Position numbers and translations under genes: made by a program
Assembly: GCA_037179335.1 (NCBI GenBank)
Contig: JAKZHN010000027.1
Span: forward strand, 372,001-436,000
Origin: Cyclaneusma minus
Taxonomy: Eukaryota > Ascomycota > Leotiomycetes > Marthamycetales > Marthamycetaceae
Direction of reading: 5' to 3'
Length of the DNA: 64,000 nt
The notes under the pieces: model-generated
What the model saw: the letters and a program-made list of their open reading frames with translations, nothing else
Database searches by the model: none
Told to the model about the DNA's origin: nothing
In this document: one piece after another, positions 1 to 10,939 of the stretch
How the letters are laid out: each line of letters opens with the position of its first letter
Position numbering within the stretch: the first letter of the stretch is position 1

Positions 1-262
1 GGCTATGGAGGAGCGTATCATGATGGTGTTTGTGGTGGTGGATGATGTGAAGAGCAAGAAGAAAGGCGAGAGCGTGATGGATCTTAAGGAAGCCAGATTC
101 GTCAAGAACGAGATGACGGGGAACAGCGAGGTCAGGATTGAGCGGTACCTGGACAGCTTCCCGTTCCCGTACTACCTGATTGTGAGCGAGGTGGCGGAGC
201 TGCCGGGAGTGTTGGCGCAGTTGCTGAGGCAGTGGTTTGCGGAGGTTGCGGATACTGCCTAG
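1..262 (+). CDS. MDN1: Midasin (MDN1/REA1) dynein-like AAA ATPase, C-terminal end only
   Basis: The frame is open from base 2 and stops at TAG 260-262, so this is the 3' end of a gene that starts left of the window. Midasin is the giant nuclear AAA ATPase that removes assembly factors from pre-60S ribosomes. Its C-terminal MIDAS (von Willebrand A-type) domain grips the substrate factors. The visible 85 residues match the end of that domain: a hydrophobic strand (MMVFVVVDD), a basic linker, then the run FPFPYYLIV followed by LPGVLAQLLRQWFAEVA, which is how midasins end. The family assignment is from recall of this signature. The AAA modules lie outside the window. No intron is visible in this piece. 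Confidence 0.88.
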   Translation, partial: AMEERIMMVFVVVDDVKSKKKGESVMDLKEARFVKNEMTGNSEVRIERYLDSFPFPYYLIVSEVAELPGVLAQLLRQWFAEVADTA

Positions 263-1009
263 TGGGGAAAGGGGCATGGGGGGTGTAGTGGGAGTTGGAG
301 GGGTGGAAAAAGTACTTTGATTTTAGAGCTTGTGTGTTTGTTTAGCATTCTACGTTTTGTAATTAGATGCGGGAGCATAAGTTCTGTTCTTTGTACCTCT
401 TTGATTGATTACCTTAGTCTCAAAAGAGACTGCGTGTCACGTGATGCCATTGTCCAACGTCCACGGCCCGGTGACTTCAACCTCAAGCTTGAGCATAATC
501 TAGTCCAGAATCCTAGCTGAAGCGCATCGTTTCGAAACCCATCGAATTAACGCATGCCATCAGGTAGAACTCAAGTTGATACCATATCCAAAGATTCTTA
601 CTGGTCGTGAATTGTTCGGTTGCTCCCCGAAATCTATATTAACTGTCAGTTCAAGAAAATTCAAAATTCGCCCAACTAATTCTATTGAATTCCCCGAGAT
701 GTTCCAACCCGTTTGCTCCCGCTCAAAGGGCAGATGAGGCATGAAGCCGGACGACCATTTCTAGCTTGCTCCTAAGATGCTTGAATTGCATTCATGTGCA
801 TCCATCAGGGTGAAGGTTATTTCAAGTATGGCCGGCCAGGACTTTTACTGTTTGGGTTCGTATTTGACTTTTACCTTAAGCAGCTTTTCGTGCAATGCTG
901 TTTGTATCTATGACTTTGTAAATCAACGACAGTGCCGTGAAAAGAAGTTTGATACGGGCTAAGATGGGTTGGTGACAATATGACAATATCGGATCCTATT
1001 TGTCGATGA
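263..1009. other. Intergenic, 3' flank of midasin gene
   Basis: No coding frame over about 70 codons and no family motif is visible on either strand. The first ~150 bases are probably midasin 3' UTR. The rest is moderately AT-rich unique-looking sequence leading into the minisatellite block. Confidence 0.5.
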
Positions 1010-1395
1010 TCACTTGGGATATTCCCAACCACTTGGAGGATTTTGAATCTTTTGGTATGTCCTCAAGTACTTGACATATTCCCAGTCACTTGAGATATCC
1101 CCAATCACTTGTCTTGGAATATTCGCAGTCATTTGGAATACTTCCTTACTTGGAATATCTAGAGTTACTTGAACTATTCCCAATTACTTGGAATAATGAA
1201 TATCCAGAAATACCTGAAACGCTTAAAGTATTCGATATTACCTGTATTTTGTAAGCCGTAGACGCGTTTCTTTGGCCATATGTAATTCCTGTGAGTATCA
1301 ATCAGGGAATAGAGCAGTATAACAATAAGCTTAGCTTATCCCGGATTTCAAAGCTCTAGGCTGGATTTAGCTTGCCCCTCAAACAAGAAATCTTT
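1010..1395 (+). repeat. Degenerate ~19-bp minisatellite plus 3' conserved block, copy A
   Basis: From about 1010 to 1230 a short unit of the form CACTTGGAATATTCCCAAT recurs about ten times with substitutions and small indels. It is followed by a non-repetitive block containing ACCTGTAT, TGTAAGCCGTA, ATGTAATTCCTGTGAGTATC and AAGCTTAGCTT. The same minisatellite and the same block, in the same order and orientation, recur at 4560-4905. The pair therefore looks like a dispersed direct repeat. No protein-coding potential is seen, and the repeat class is unknown. Confidence 0.75.
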
Positions 1396-1984
1396 GTTCA
1401 CCGGGATGTTACTGCTTGAGAAGCTCAAAGAAATCAGTTTGTCGGTAGGAGAGGACCGCAGTAACGTTCTTATGTTAACGAGGTATTGGTGGTTCACCAG
1501 TACGTTTTTAACGATTAGGGACAGCCTCAACTGCGAAGGTGAAGCTGTGTCTGTTCGCTTAACTAGCCTTGGGTATAAAAAAGTGGGTCCTTGGCTCCCA
1601 TCGCCGGCTGACTTCCGCCTTTTTCATAATGAAAGGCGGTGCAGTCCCGGGTGATCCGTTCCATCTGACCCGCTCGACGTCAACAGTCCTTTCCATCCTA
1701 CTCCCAACGCCCTCCACTCTGTGCCGGTCAATTTCAATGAACTGGAAGGGGCGGGGCCCTCAGGCCCGGTACCATGCTCGTTGCGATCTCCGGAATCGCC
1801 CCTCTCGTCCTCCCTGCAACCATCGCCCGTACGCTCGCCATGACTGAAGATATCGCGCTGAACAGTGGTCTTCACCACTGCCAGCTCCAGGTTCAATCCC
1901 CTCTCGGCGCGCCACGAGTTAATCAAGCAATACCTCAAGCACAAGAAGCACGTCTCCTCGTTGCCGTCGTGGCATCCATTCAGC
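1396..1984. other. Interval between repeats, no gene recognised
   Basis: Frames of up to about 130 codons overlap on both strands (the longest is minus 1624-2043), but none has a recognisable domain, a splice pattern or a start context that stands out. It may hold remnants of an older gene cut by the palindrome-rich insert that follows. Confidence 0.35.
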
Positions 1985-2455
1985 CTGTCGTCAGCCGGCC
2001 TAATTCTTTGGGCAATAATAGCCGGCCTTACTTTGTTGGGCAAGTAAGTTGGCCTAATTCTAGCGTAGCAAGGCAGCCCCCTTTTTTTCTGAAAGATTGC
2101 TTCTTTGCTTCTTTGCTTCTAGCGAAGCCCTCTTTCTTGCTCTTGCCGGCAAAGAAAATAAAAAGCAGCAGGCTTTAAAAAATCAGCTGAGCTGGGCAGG
2201 AGATATTAGATGATTTTTCCAAGACTTGAACTTGAATAACATCCTTATCAAGAACGCACTTTATCCTATTAAGTTGAAGAACCCTTAATTTAAATACTGC
2301 CCTTACCAGCAGGCTAAAAAAAAGGGGCCTGCTCTTTTTTTTTTATCAAAGCCTGCCTAACCTTACCAGCAGGCAGGTTGGTAAGGCCGGCCCTTGCCAG
2401 CAGGCAGGCTAGAAGTAAGGCCTGCTGGTAGGCCTAACCCTTTTCTTTTTAAGGC
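1985..2455. repeat. Palindrome-rich low-complexity insert with TTACCAGCAGGC motifs
   Basis: The stretch carries TTACCAGCAGGC at 2303-2314 and again from 2363, a variant (TTGCCAGCAGGC) from 2394, and the inverted form GCCTGCTGGTA at 2420-2430. It also has paired AGCCGGCCT and GGCCTAATTCT words near 1995-2062, and runs of A and T. GC-rich words alternate with homopolymers in a way unlike the flanks. It ends about 110 bases before the F-box start codon. It could be a foldback or MITE-like insertion; no terminal repeat or target duplication could be fixed. Confidence 0.5.
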
Positions 2456-2563
2456 AGGTAAATAGTCGTCGAGGTACCCGCTGAGCCAGTTGACGAGGCC
2501 CACAAGGAAAGGTAGAGCACCCAAACCGGGAACAATCTCCACGTCCTCCTCTCTTCTGACAAC

Positions 2564-4215
2564 ATGACCGGACCGGTGCCAGCAATCCCCTCAACTATGT
2601 CGTCCCCGGAGCGCAAGCCTGCCACCCTCGGCACCCTTTCAAACGAGATACTTGCGAAGATATTCCGATACGCTCACGATCCCGAGGTCGAAGAATACAT
2701 CGAAGAGCTCGTGGACGAGAGGACCTCGGACGGTTCCCGCACAAGGCCCAGGGCCATTCTCAGTCTCTCACTTACCTGCAAACACTTCAGGGATGTTGCC
2801 GAGTCCATTTTGTTCTCGGCCTTCGTCGTGCGCTCCCACTTCGCCGATGGTCCATTCATCCACACTGTCACTCTGTTCATGGAACACTGCTGGCAAAGCC
2901 GGAGCGATTGGATTACCTGAATACAGTCTGCGGCCAGGGATATTTTCCGACCCCCGATCCCGATGGTGAAACTTTTGACACCCCACCTCAATTTCGGCCT
3001 ACGGACGATTTCCTCGGAAAGTATGAGAACATCATTTTCGAGGCTATGGCCTCCTTGGTCCCGGACGTGGAGAAGCAGAAGGAATGGCTGGCCTGGATTC
3101 GCCGAGGCCAGATCGACCCTCTATTGGCCTTGATATTACAGCTCTGTCCAAACATCCGAAGATTCGTCTACTCTCAGTTTGACTGTCTCACAAGTGTAGG
3201 CATCTACCGGTATTATGACGTGATTGATATCGTCGAGAGCATTGCCAAACTAGGAGGCATGCAAAACGAACCTTCTAAACTTGGTCTCCAGAAGCTCGAG
3301 AAATTTACTTTCAGGACTGTGATGGAGTCATTTATTTTCATGACTGGTCCGATGTTCCATCTTCCTCGGCTTCAATCATTCCACCTCCTGTGTGCCTATG
3401 AGCCCTTCGACAACGGTACCGTAGGTCTCATCAACCGGTTGTTTCCGGCGGAGGTGCAGCAGGAGATCAAGACTCTATCCATCGAGTACAGCAGGTTTCA
3501 CCCCAAGCTTCTCGGCCCACTCCTGAAACGCTTCAAGTGTATCAAGAACTTCTCTTACACCGTCAAGGGTACCGATCCCGGGAACAGACATTTCTTCGGT
3601 AACCCGCCTGTCTACACGTACTTTGCAACCCAGCCCATTCGGGATGCTATCGATCACCTTGCCTCAACCCTTGAGAGTCTGACGATCGCAAAGGACTTCA
3701 ACGAGAAGGAGCCGGTGGACCGTGAGGATCCAAAGGCCGCAAGAAGCTTCAACAACTTCAAGAATCTGAAGTCTTTGGATGTGCCGTCGTGGTTTTTGAA
3801 CGGAAAGGATTGGCGGTGAGTATTGTTCTTAACTACGAGAGCTGCAGACTGGTTGATTGTTGACTAATATATTGTCTATAGCTCTACGCTCCCTACCGAC
3901 GGCGAAGCTGACAAACAAGTTCCTACTCCTCAGCGCATTATGGACGCAGTTCCGCCATTACTCGAGACCCTCAAGGTCTCTTATTGTGGTGGGACCCATA
4001 TCGTAGAACTGGTTGAGCTGGTGGTAAGAAAGAAGGAATTAGTCCCACATCTCAAAGTCCTCACCCTGGGTATGCCGAAGAAAGGCACATATCAGGTAGC
4101 ACTTGCGTGTTTGGAGGCAGCGTGTGGTCTTCAGGGTATTACCCTGGAGGCGAAGCATTCCGGATATCTGCCGCGTCCTCAAGACCGAGGTGGATTCGGA
4201 GGTAGCTTGCTGTGA
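2564..4215 (+). pseudogene. F-box protein gene with one-base frame break
   Basis: The start at 2564 opens a frame with an F-box-like N-terminus (LGTLSNEILAKIFRYA, then SLTCKHFRDVAES), the adaptor motif that binds Skp1 in SCF ubiquitin ligases. This frame stops at 2918-2920. The next frame is open across the same place: it reads TLLAKPERLDYLNTV from about 2884 and continues to 3815 with leucine-rich text typical of fungal F-box proteins (LALILQLCPNIRRFVYSQFD). No GT..AG intron fits the switch, so a single-base deletion near 2880-2886 is the simplest reading. A clean 66-nt intron follows (GTGAGT at 3816, TGACTAATAT branch region, AG at 3881), then a final exon to TGA at 4213-4215. Most of the protein is intact, so decay is recent, or the break is a sequencing error. 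Confidence 0.7.
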
Positions 4216-4227
4216 TCTTGGAGGTAT

Positions 4228-4304
4228 AGTGGGGGCCAAAAGGTCTAGATACGATTCGGCGGTACTTTCGCTTAGAATCATATCTAGACCTTTTTGCTCC
4301 TACT
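4228..4304. repeat. Hairpin with 30-bp inverted arms just after the F-box stop
   Basis: Arms at 4228-4257 and 4275-4304 are inverted copies with four mismatches; the core is AAAAGGTCTAGAT against ATCTAGACCTTTTT. The loop is 17 bases. The hairpin starts 13 bases after the stop codon of the F-box reading frame. It could be a transcript-end structure or a small foldback element; no run of target duplication is evident. Confidence 0.7.
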
Positions 4305-4559
4305 GTATTGCGTAGGAGGTGCAAGCTATGGATGAAGATCATCGGGCATTCTTCAGCAACAGCTGGCTTGTTGGCGCTGAAAGACACTCCCCGTCAGGAC
4401 GAGTTTAGCAATGACTTACACAGTGCAGAATGACAGCGCAGAATCAAATACAGTCCCTAAAATCGTGGTGAAGCTGCTCCATTCGGCATTGATAACCTTG
4501 CCTTGAGAATCTTAATTAGGGGTGGGCTGAATCACGACTAAAGTTGTAAAATCCAGGAC

Positions 4560-5170
4560 CAGCACGCCTAATGTTTGGAACAATCCTAGTCATTTGGAAT
4601 ACTTCCAATTGCTTGGAATATGCCCAATTACTTAGAATATCCAGAGTTACTTGGAAAATTCCCAATTACTTGATCCAGAGTTGCTTGGAATATTCAGAAC
4701 TATCTGTAATGCTTGAAGTATCCGATATTACCTGTATCTTGTAAGCCGTACACAGGCTTCTTCTATTCCGTTTTACTCGAAGCTTCGGCCTCATGTAATT
4801 CCTGTGAGTATCAGTCAGGTAATAGAACGGTATACCGATTAAGCTTAGCTTGCCCCGGCTTTCAAAGCTCTAGTTGGGATTTAGCTCGCTCCCTTAATTA
4901 CTCGAAATTCTCCTGACACTTGGGAGTACTCATAATCACTCGGAATATTCGAATCATTTAGTATTCTTGTGAACAATCTAAGTATTTCTAGTTTCTCAGA
5001 ATTCTGCTAATTAACAATGGTATTCCAAATCACTCAGGGTTTTCTTGGTTACCAGGAGTATCCCTGATTACCCAGAAAATTTCCGATCGCTTAGAATCCT
5101 CCGGATTACCAAGAGTATTCCTGGTCACTCATAATTTTCTCAATTACTGGAAGTCTTCCGGATGACTAAG
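4560..5170 (+). repeat. Degenerate minisatellite and conserved block, copy B
   Basis: About 4565-4905 repeats the layout of 1010-1395: units such as TTACTTGGAATATTC, then ACCTGTATCTTGTAAGCCGTA, ATGTAATTCCTGTGAGTATC and AAGCTTAGCTTGCC. It is diverged by scattered substitutions and has one extra stretch of about 20 bases. From about 4910 to 5170 the same CACT(T/C)GGAATATTC-type units continue in a more eroded form. There is no coding potential. The two copies bracket the frameshifted F-box gene. Confidence 0.75.
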
Positions 5171-6615
5171 AATATTGAAGGAAAGAGGGAAAAGTTGACC
5201 ACGGGTTGGAGAAGGGACGCAGATTGACCAAGAGAAAACACAAATCATAGGCTACAAAGCTTGCAAAGAAAGCATTGGTCCCTTACTGTTTTTCTGCTTT
5301 TGACGCCCTTTCAACGTTGCTTTTTTCGTCTCCCTGATGTCGGGGACCCCAGGACTCTCGAGAAGCGACAAGCACTTGAGTCCTTCAAAGCTGAGTCCTA
5401 TCTCATGTGGTCTGAATCCATCGGCACCATCCTGACCATTCTGACCTCCGGCTCTGGAGCATTTTTACCCCTCAAGACCTGGGCCGAAACCTCGTGAAAC
5501 TCAACACTTCAGAAGTTTTCCAACGCTCAACCGTCTACCGAGGTCAGAGCTTGAATCAAAGCCGAGATAGCATCTCTTTATACATCTAGACTTATTCCCC
5601 GCATTAGCCTAGCACATGCCAGCCTGTGACAGCCGGCTAGATATTTGACATGATAAGCACTAGTTGGAGAGGTAAGATAACCCAGATCAATACCAACACT
5701 GGATAAATTCTTGTCTTGTGACCAGCCCATGACCGTGGCAGCTAAAACGGGGTGATAGCCGATGTTGAAAGTCCTGAAATGAAAAAAGAGTCGGAACCAC
5801 GCGAATCGTGATGATGTTGATAACTTGAGGCTATTGCGACATCGATGACTAAGAGACTTCCTATCGCAGATCGTGGGCCTCAGCCCTGCCGCTGATCCCC
5901 TCCCGTCCAGGCCGGAAGCTAAGCTGTCGATCTTTTCCATCGCCGACCAGGTGTCCCCGCCTCCGGGTTCTGAGATATAAGGCGGCGCTAAGCAGAAACC
6001 GAAAACTCCGAAAGTCCAGATAAAAGTCTCGCGTTAAGCGTATTCGGCTTTGATTACTACGATCACGAGGTCAATTCTAGACTTCTTCAACCATATCCAC
6101 AAAAGCTCAAGTTTGGTTGCGCCGGCGCTCCTGACACGTTTTCAGAATGGCGCTTGCAGGAATGGACGCATAACTGCCAAGCTAGAGGCATATAACCGCT
6201 GATCGATCGTGCCATAGTCCGCTCTACAGGTCCCACGCGACCAGAATGGACTATTTCTTCCGGCTAATGCACGCTAGCCACTAGATGCGGGATTGAAACT
6301 GATACCCGTATCCGGTGGTATCTACAGACTGTCACAACCCCTCAGATCTTACCGAATTTGTTGGAGAATCAGAGCAATGGCAGTCTACTGCACAGTGCAG
6401 ACTGGAAATTATTCTCCTATTCTCCGAACATTGGGCCTCGACTCTCGTGATGAGACATAGGTACCACAGTCATGAATTTGCGAGGCACCTTTATTTGTCG
6501 AGGACAAGTTATCTAGCCTAGACGTATCTGGATAGGTTTTGGCTTCCATCGTCTGAGCGGGGAAATGTCATTTCATTGTCTACGTATTCGTGACGATCAC
6601 CATGGATCATCTCAG
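5171..6615. other. Intergenic, no gene recognised
   Basis: The longest frame is 120 codons (minus 5578-5940) and has no domain-like text. Nothing here could be supported as a gene, RNA or element. Confidence 0.5.
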
Positions 6616-7035
6616 TTACTCTGTTACCACACCCTCCTTCCTCAAACCCTGCCGATCATCCTCTAACTCGAGATGGAGCTGCCAAGCGGCCATGTCACAT
6701 GCAATGACAAATGACAGCATGACGCTTCCATCAACATAGTCCCCGATTTCCCTGTAAGCAGTTTCTAAGTTAGGAGTAGGGTTTGTCGGCCGGGTGTCGG
6801 TCCAGAAGCCTATTGACATCCACTCTCCCGGGACGGAGCCCAAGCGCTCAGATCTCTGATAATACGAGCAATAAGATGGCAGATAAGAGCTGAGAAAATC
6901 CAGCTCATCGAAGTGCAGCTCGACTAAAAGTTGGGGTTTTGGGTTACCAGGTCTGCCTGAGTCTGGATCGACAGGCACACTAGCTCTGAAGTTATGAAAG
7001 CTTGTCGTGTGCGAAAGCGAGATGCATGAACCCAC
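6616..7035 (-). CDS. Hypothetical protein, 139 aa
   Basis: A single open frame begins at ATG 7035 and stops at 6616. I do not recognise the family. The text is protein-like: a Pro-rich N-terminus, then VELHFDELDFLSSYLPSY, then VDGSVMLSFVIACDMAAWQLHLELEDD. The AAWQLxLEL stretch resembles a fragment at 21652-21900 on the same strand, which argues that both derive from one gene family. No intron was needed. It lies in repeat-bearing DNA between decayed genes, so it may be a remnant, and no neighbour suggests a role. Confidence 0.35.
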   Translation of the reverse strand: MGSCISLSHTTSFHNFRASVPVDPDSGRPGNPKPQLLVELHFDELDFLSSYLPSYCSYYQRSERLGSVPGEWMSIGFWTDTRPTNPTPNLETAYREIGDYVDGSVMLSFVIACDMAAWQLHLELEDDRQGLRKEGVVTE

Positions 7036-9195
7036 GATGCTACCGAGATACTAATGTACGCTACAAGATATGTGTAACGTGATCATGTGGACCTGGAGGG
7101 CTGGCCGTTGCATAAGTTGTTTTTGTAGAAGGAATAGCCGTCGTAGTACTAAACCTCGGGAATACAGAATGCTACGTCGTTGACGGCCAACCCTCCTGGC
7201 TCGATTCAAGATACTACGTTGATGCGGACGTTGATATACACGTACTGGTGTAACTTGACGAGTTGGACACCCGTGAAGTCAAAAGTCTATTTGTCGGGCA
7301 AGTCCCATGCGCTGTATGGGTACGGAGCAGACCTCCGTAGACTAGTATGCTTATTAAATCTCCAACTTCCTTGAGAGCTATCGATATCATCTTCGACGTT
7401 CCAGCAAAAAACTAGTAGAATGGCTACACAGCAACGGCCTCACATCAAGCATGCCAATCATCAAATACCATGGCCAGGAAATGGCAAAAAAACAGGCTTT
7501 CTCATTTGGCGCTTTCAGAATCCTCGTCGCTTCAAACTAAATATCAGGCCACTCTTTGGCAATCATCACTTGACTCGGATGACCCCATGTTTCCAGGACA
7601 TCCAGTAACCCACAAGCTTAATCCACAGAGTCAAAGAATTCAAAAGTTTCTATTTTAGCCGTGTTTTTCAGTCCACAAACTTCCAACTGTCTCCGTGTCA
7701 AACTTCCAGGGAATAAAAAACTTCAATATATGCCTACTATCAGGCATCCACCTACGCAAGATATTCCCCCAGAAAGGTCGTCTTCCAAGCCGCTTCTCGA
7801 ACCCCAACCAGCGCCAGCCACCAGAAACTCCACAACCCAAGCCCCTAAACCTAGACTTCTCACCCCAGCAAGTGACAGCAGTCAAAACCTCAAGCCACTC
7901 CGAATGCCCAGGACGCGCCAAGCTGAAACACAAATACCAGCTCTCCTCCACAAACGTCAAACCTTGTTATATATAACACACGTGGCTGTCATGCCTACTA
8001 GCCCTATTCCCACCGTCAATATGTCCGCCACAGCCCGGAGTCTCACTAATCCCACCCATCCCATCAATTCAAATCACACACTTAAACGGCCGTGCCTCCA
8101 ACTGGCATAAATAGTTTCCTCTCAGCTATGCCTCTTGTGTCTGTTCTTATTTCAGGTCATTCAGAAGTTTCCATAGCTTGCAGACTTGAACAGATAGTGA
8201 GGGCATCTTTGGGGAAAAAGAAGGAAAGTCAGGACCACACGGCGGCGGACACCCAGCGCAACTGGTGCCTGGTGGGAAATCACAACGTGTCACCGACCAC
8301 ACGGTGGTCTTTGGTCTCTTATTTGGCATCTAGTGATCTGACCCACAAATGGGTCGTGGAATCTCAAAACTCAAGATGTTGAAGCCTGAGCGAGAGGATG
8401 CCCTTACTCTGGTATCAAGTAGGACGTCAGGTTCTCCCCAAGAATGACGATCAATACAAGTTACGAATAGGGGAGGCTGGAATACTAGTAAGTTGGCACT
8501 CGCCAGGAACGCGTCCGTTGCGCCTTTCTTGTCAAGTTTCACCATCCTTTTAGAGTTTTGGTGGCTTGAGCAAATGATGCAAGTGCGCAACATCCAGCCA
8601 CATTCTGACATTTGGGACCGCGATCTGTTAGAGTTTGGGGCTTTTGGTGCCTGATTACGAGATTTCCAAAGGCGCATAAAGTGGTGTGTATTGATGTTCC
8701 TGGATCTGCAACTGCCAAGTGCCAACGAGCCCACCCGTAACAGCGAGCAAGTTTGGTCCTTCTGACAAGTCAGCCACCCACATCGCAGGACCAACAGTGA
8801 AAAGGCGGGAATCGATCAGAAAATTCGAAAATATCACAAATGACAAGTTGAAGAAGTCGGAACGATGATGTATGTTGCAAGGCATGCAAGTAGAATAGTT
8901 ATTTGGTAAAACATGGTCGAAATATCAGACCATGCCGAAATTTTCTTCTCGCTCGAGTCGGGAAGTAGTATTACAACAGCCAGCCTCCTGGTAGGACAAT
9001 TTCCTCGTCCTTCATTTCTGCGGATCCCAAATTCAATACCGCTGATGTGTCAATGACAAAGTGCAACTCCTTTTGCACTCCCTTGCTCCCATGCTTTTTT
9101 GTCCCGCCTTCGCCCCCAATGACAAGTCGCCGCTCATGGTAGTATCGTACAATATATACAGAAACATCGTATAGTCGTTGTGGTTCGCAGGTAAC
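7036..9195. other. Intergenic with eroded open frames
   Basis: Several frames of 90-155 codons overlap on both strands (for example plus 7661-8110, minus 7655-7960, minus 8330-8794). None shows a domain, and their amino acid text is dominated by Pro/Ser or Trp/Arg as expected of shadow frames. The last ~180 bases before 9196 probably hold the 3' UTR of the homeobox gene. Confidence 0.45.
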
Positions 9196-10939
9196 TTAGA
9201 TGCTCGTCCTCTTCATCTCTCCTGATCGCATGCTGTGAGCCATCTGCTCGTATTCATCATCATCATAGCTTTCGTCATCGAGCGGGCTGCGTCGCAATTT
9301 CGCATCCACATAGCCAGCAGCGCCCTGCACAGCTGACCGCACATCGGATTCAGCGCGTGCATTGTTGATCATAGCTGGGAGTTGCCGACGGCGGGCATTG
9401 ATGAACCAGTTGGAGATTTGATCTGTGAGGAGGAAAATCAGCAAAGTGAACGTCATTCGAAGTGTTGCAGGATGGAAGACTTACTCATTTGAAGCCCTGT
9501 CTGCCTCATTAGCTCCTGCTTCTCGTCCTCGGTGGGATAGGGGTGGCTGAGGTGGGCCATGAACCAGGCTCGAAGTTTGTCGGTGGTCTCTTTGGGGAGG
9601 TTACCGCGTCTTTTGCGCTGCTTGCCTACCATCCCGTAGCCCATGGCTAGACCTGAGTTCATGTTCTCGTGTCCAAGTTCGTGCAGGTAGCTGCTTCGAT
9701 AGGGAGCTCCCGGACCGTGATGGCCTGGGTAGCCCAGAGGGGGGTAGGTCGCAGAGCTGTAAGCCCCTGGGTAGGCAGCTGTTCCGCTGGGTCCCGAATA
9801 TGATTGTGTTCTGGGCTGGGCGTTGTAGACGCTGGAGTAGAGCGCACTCGGACTTGATGCAACGGCATAGTTTGACAGAGAAATAGAGCAGCTGCGCTCC
9901 GATGGGGTGTGGGGTGATCTGAAAGCAGCGATCAAAGACGGTGGGCCAGTTTGGGGCCTTGAAGTACTCGGCGAGTACTCTGACCCTGGCCCCCCAATAC
10001 TTCCAATTCGGTGGTTCGATTCCCGCCGAGTCAAAAAAGGGAGACTGGGGAGGGTAGGTCGAAACTCGATGCGGGATGGCTCGTATGTGGGCGATTCCAT
10101 GGACGGAAGGGCTCGATCAAGTACCGGTGAAGAAGACCTGTTCAGACTAGGAAGTGGGTTCGCTGCGGAACTCTGTTTCGACGATGGAGAAACTGCACTG
10201 AATCGACGTATGCTTGGTCGAGGGGGACTCATCAACCTCGGCGTTGAGAACACGCGACCTCCCTCAGGCCTTTCTCCTCCATCATTAGAGAGCCTCCTGC
10301 GCTTGCGAGATGGAGAAAGGGTGAAATCTGGAGTTTGTAAGGTTGTCCCAGCTGAGTCCAATGATGCCTCAGTTCGGGATTCTGGGGATCCACTTCGAAA
10401 TTGTTCTGGAATGGCCTGATAACAATGAGTAAAGCACATTACTCTTTCATGTTTTGCGAACTTACAGTACGAATGGAAGGCAGCTCAGGTCTCGTTTGGT
10501 CCGCATAACCACTGATACTGCCTCGATAAGAGTTGCTTGACGAAGCACTACTGCAAGACAGGCGGTGGCTCGATGGAGACAAAGGCAAAGCTGGTTGCCC
10601 GCCGAAGAACCTGGATGAGGGGAGCTCCATCCCAGAACAGCTTTCCTTCCTTGATGTTATTCCGGATAAGAGGGAGGACAGACCATCAAGACGTGGTGGA
10701 TATGAACCTGCAAAACGTTTAGTTTCGATGGTGCATTTGGAATTACCACGGTACCAAGATATATACATACTGTCATATGCTGTCTCGAAACCCGGCGACG
10801 GGAACGGCGATAAGATTGTGGCGGCCAGGTTGGCGACTTGGGATGACCCAGATAGTGATGCTAAGTCGACGGATCCAAGTATTCCAGAATCTTGGAGTGG
10901 TTCAAGCGTATCGTCGTCTAAATGATCGTATTCTTCCAA
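9196..10939 (-). CDS. TALE-class (Homeobox_KN) homeodomain transcription factor
   Basis: Four exons on the minus strand: 10939-10771, 10707-10466, 10415-9485 and 9422-9196. All three introns (63, 50 and 62 nt) have GT..AG ends and the phases agree, giving 522 residues. The N-terminal ~400 residues are Ser/Pro-rich and low in structure. The homeodomain is at about 403-462: KQRKRRGNLPKE, then LSHPYPTEDEKQELMRQTGL, and after the last splice NQISNWFINARRRQLP. The PYP insertion and WFINARRR helix define the TALE/KN class, which binds DNA in the nucleus. A 60-residue acidic tail (DDESYDDDEYEQ) follows. Fungal members control morphogenesis and development, but the exact orthologue cannot be named from sequence alone. 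The gene is followed upstream by about 10 kb nearly without genes, as is common for developmental regulators. Confidence 0.9.

Noticed and set aside
7655..7960. Trp/Gly/Arg-rich minus-strand frame as a decayed gene
   Set aside because: Downstream text can be read as a gene full of stops, but both strands give equally plausible short frames and no homologous copy was found in the window.
10005..10030. tRNA-like B box (GGTTCGATTCC) on the plus strand
   Set aside because: It lies inside the large coding exon of the homeobox gene, and no A box or acceptor stem pairs with it.
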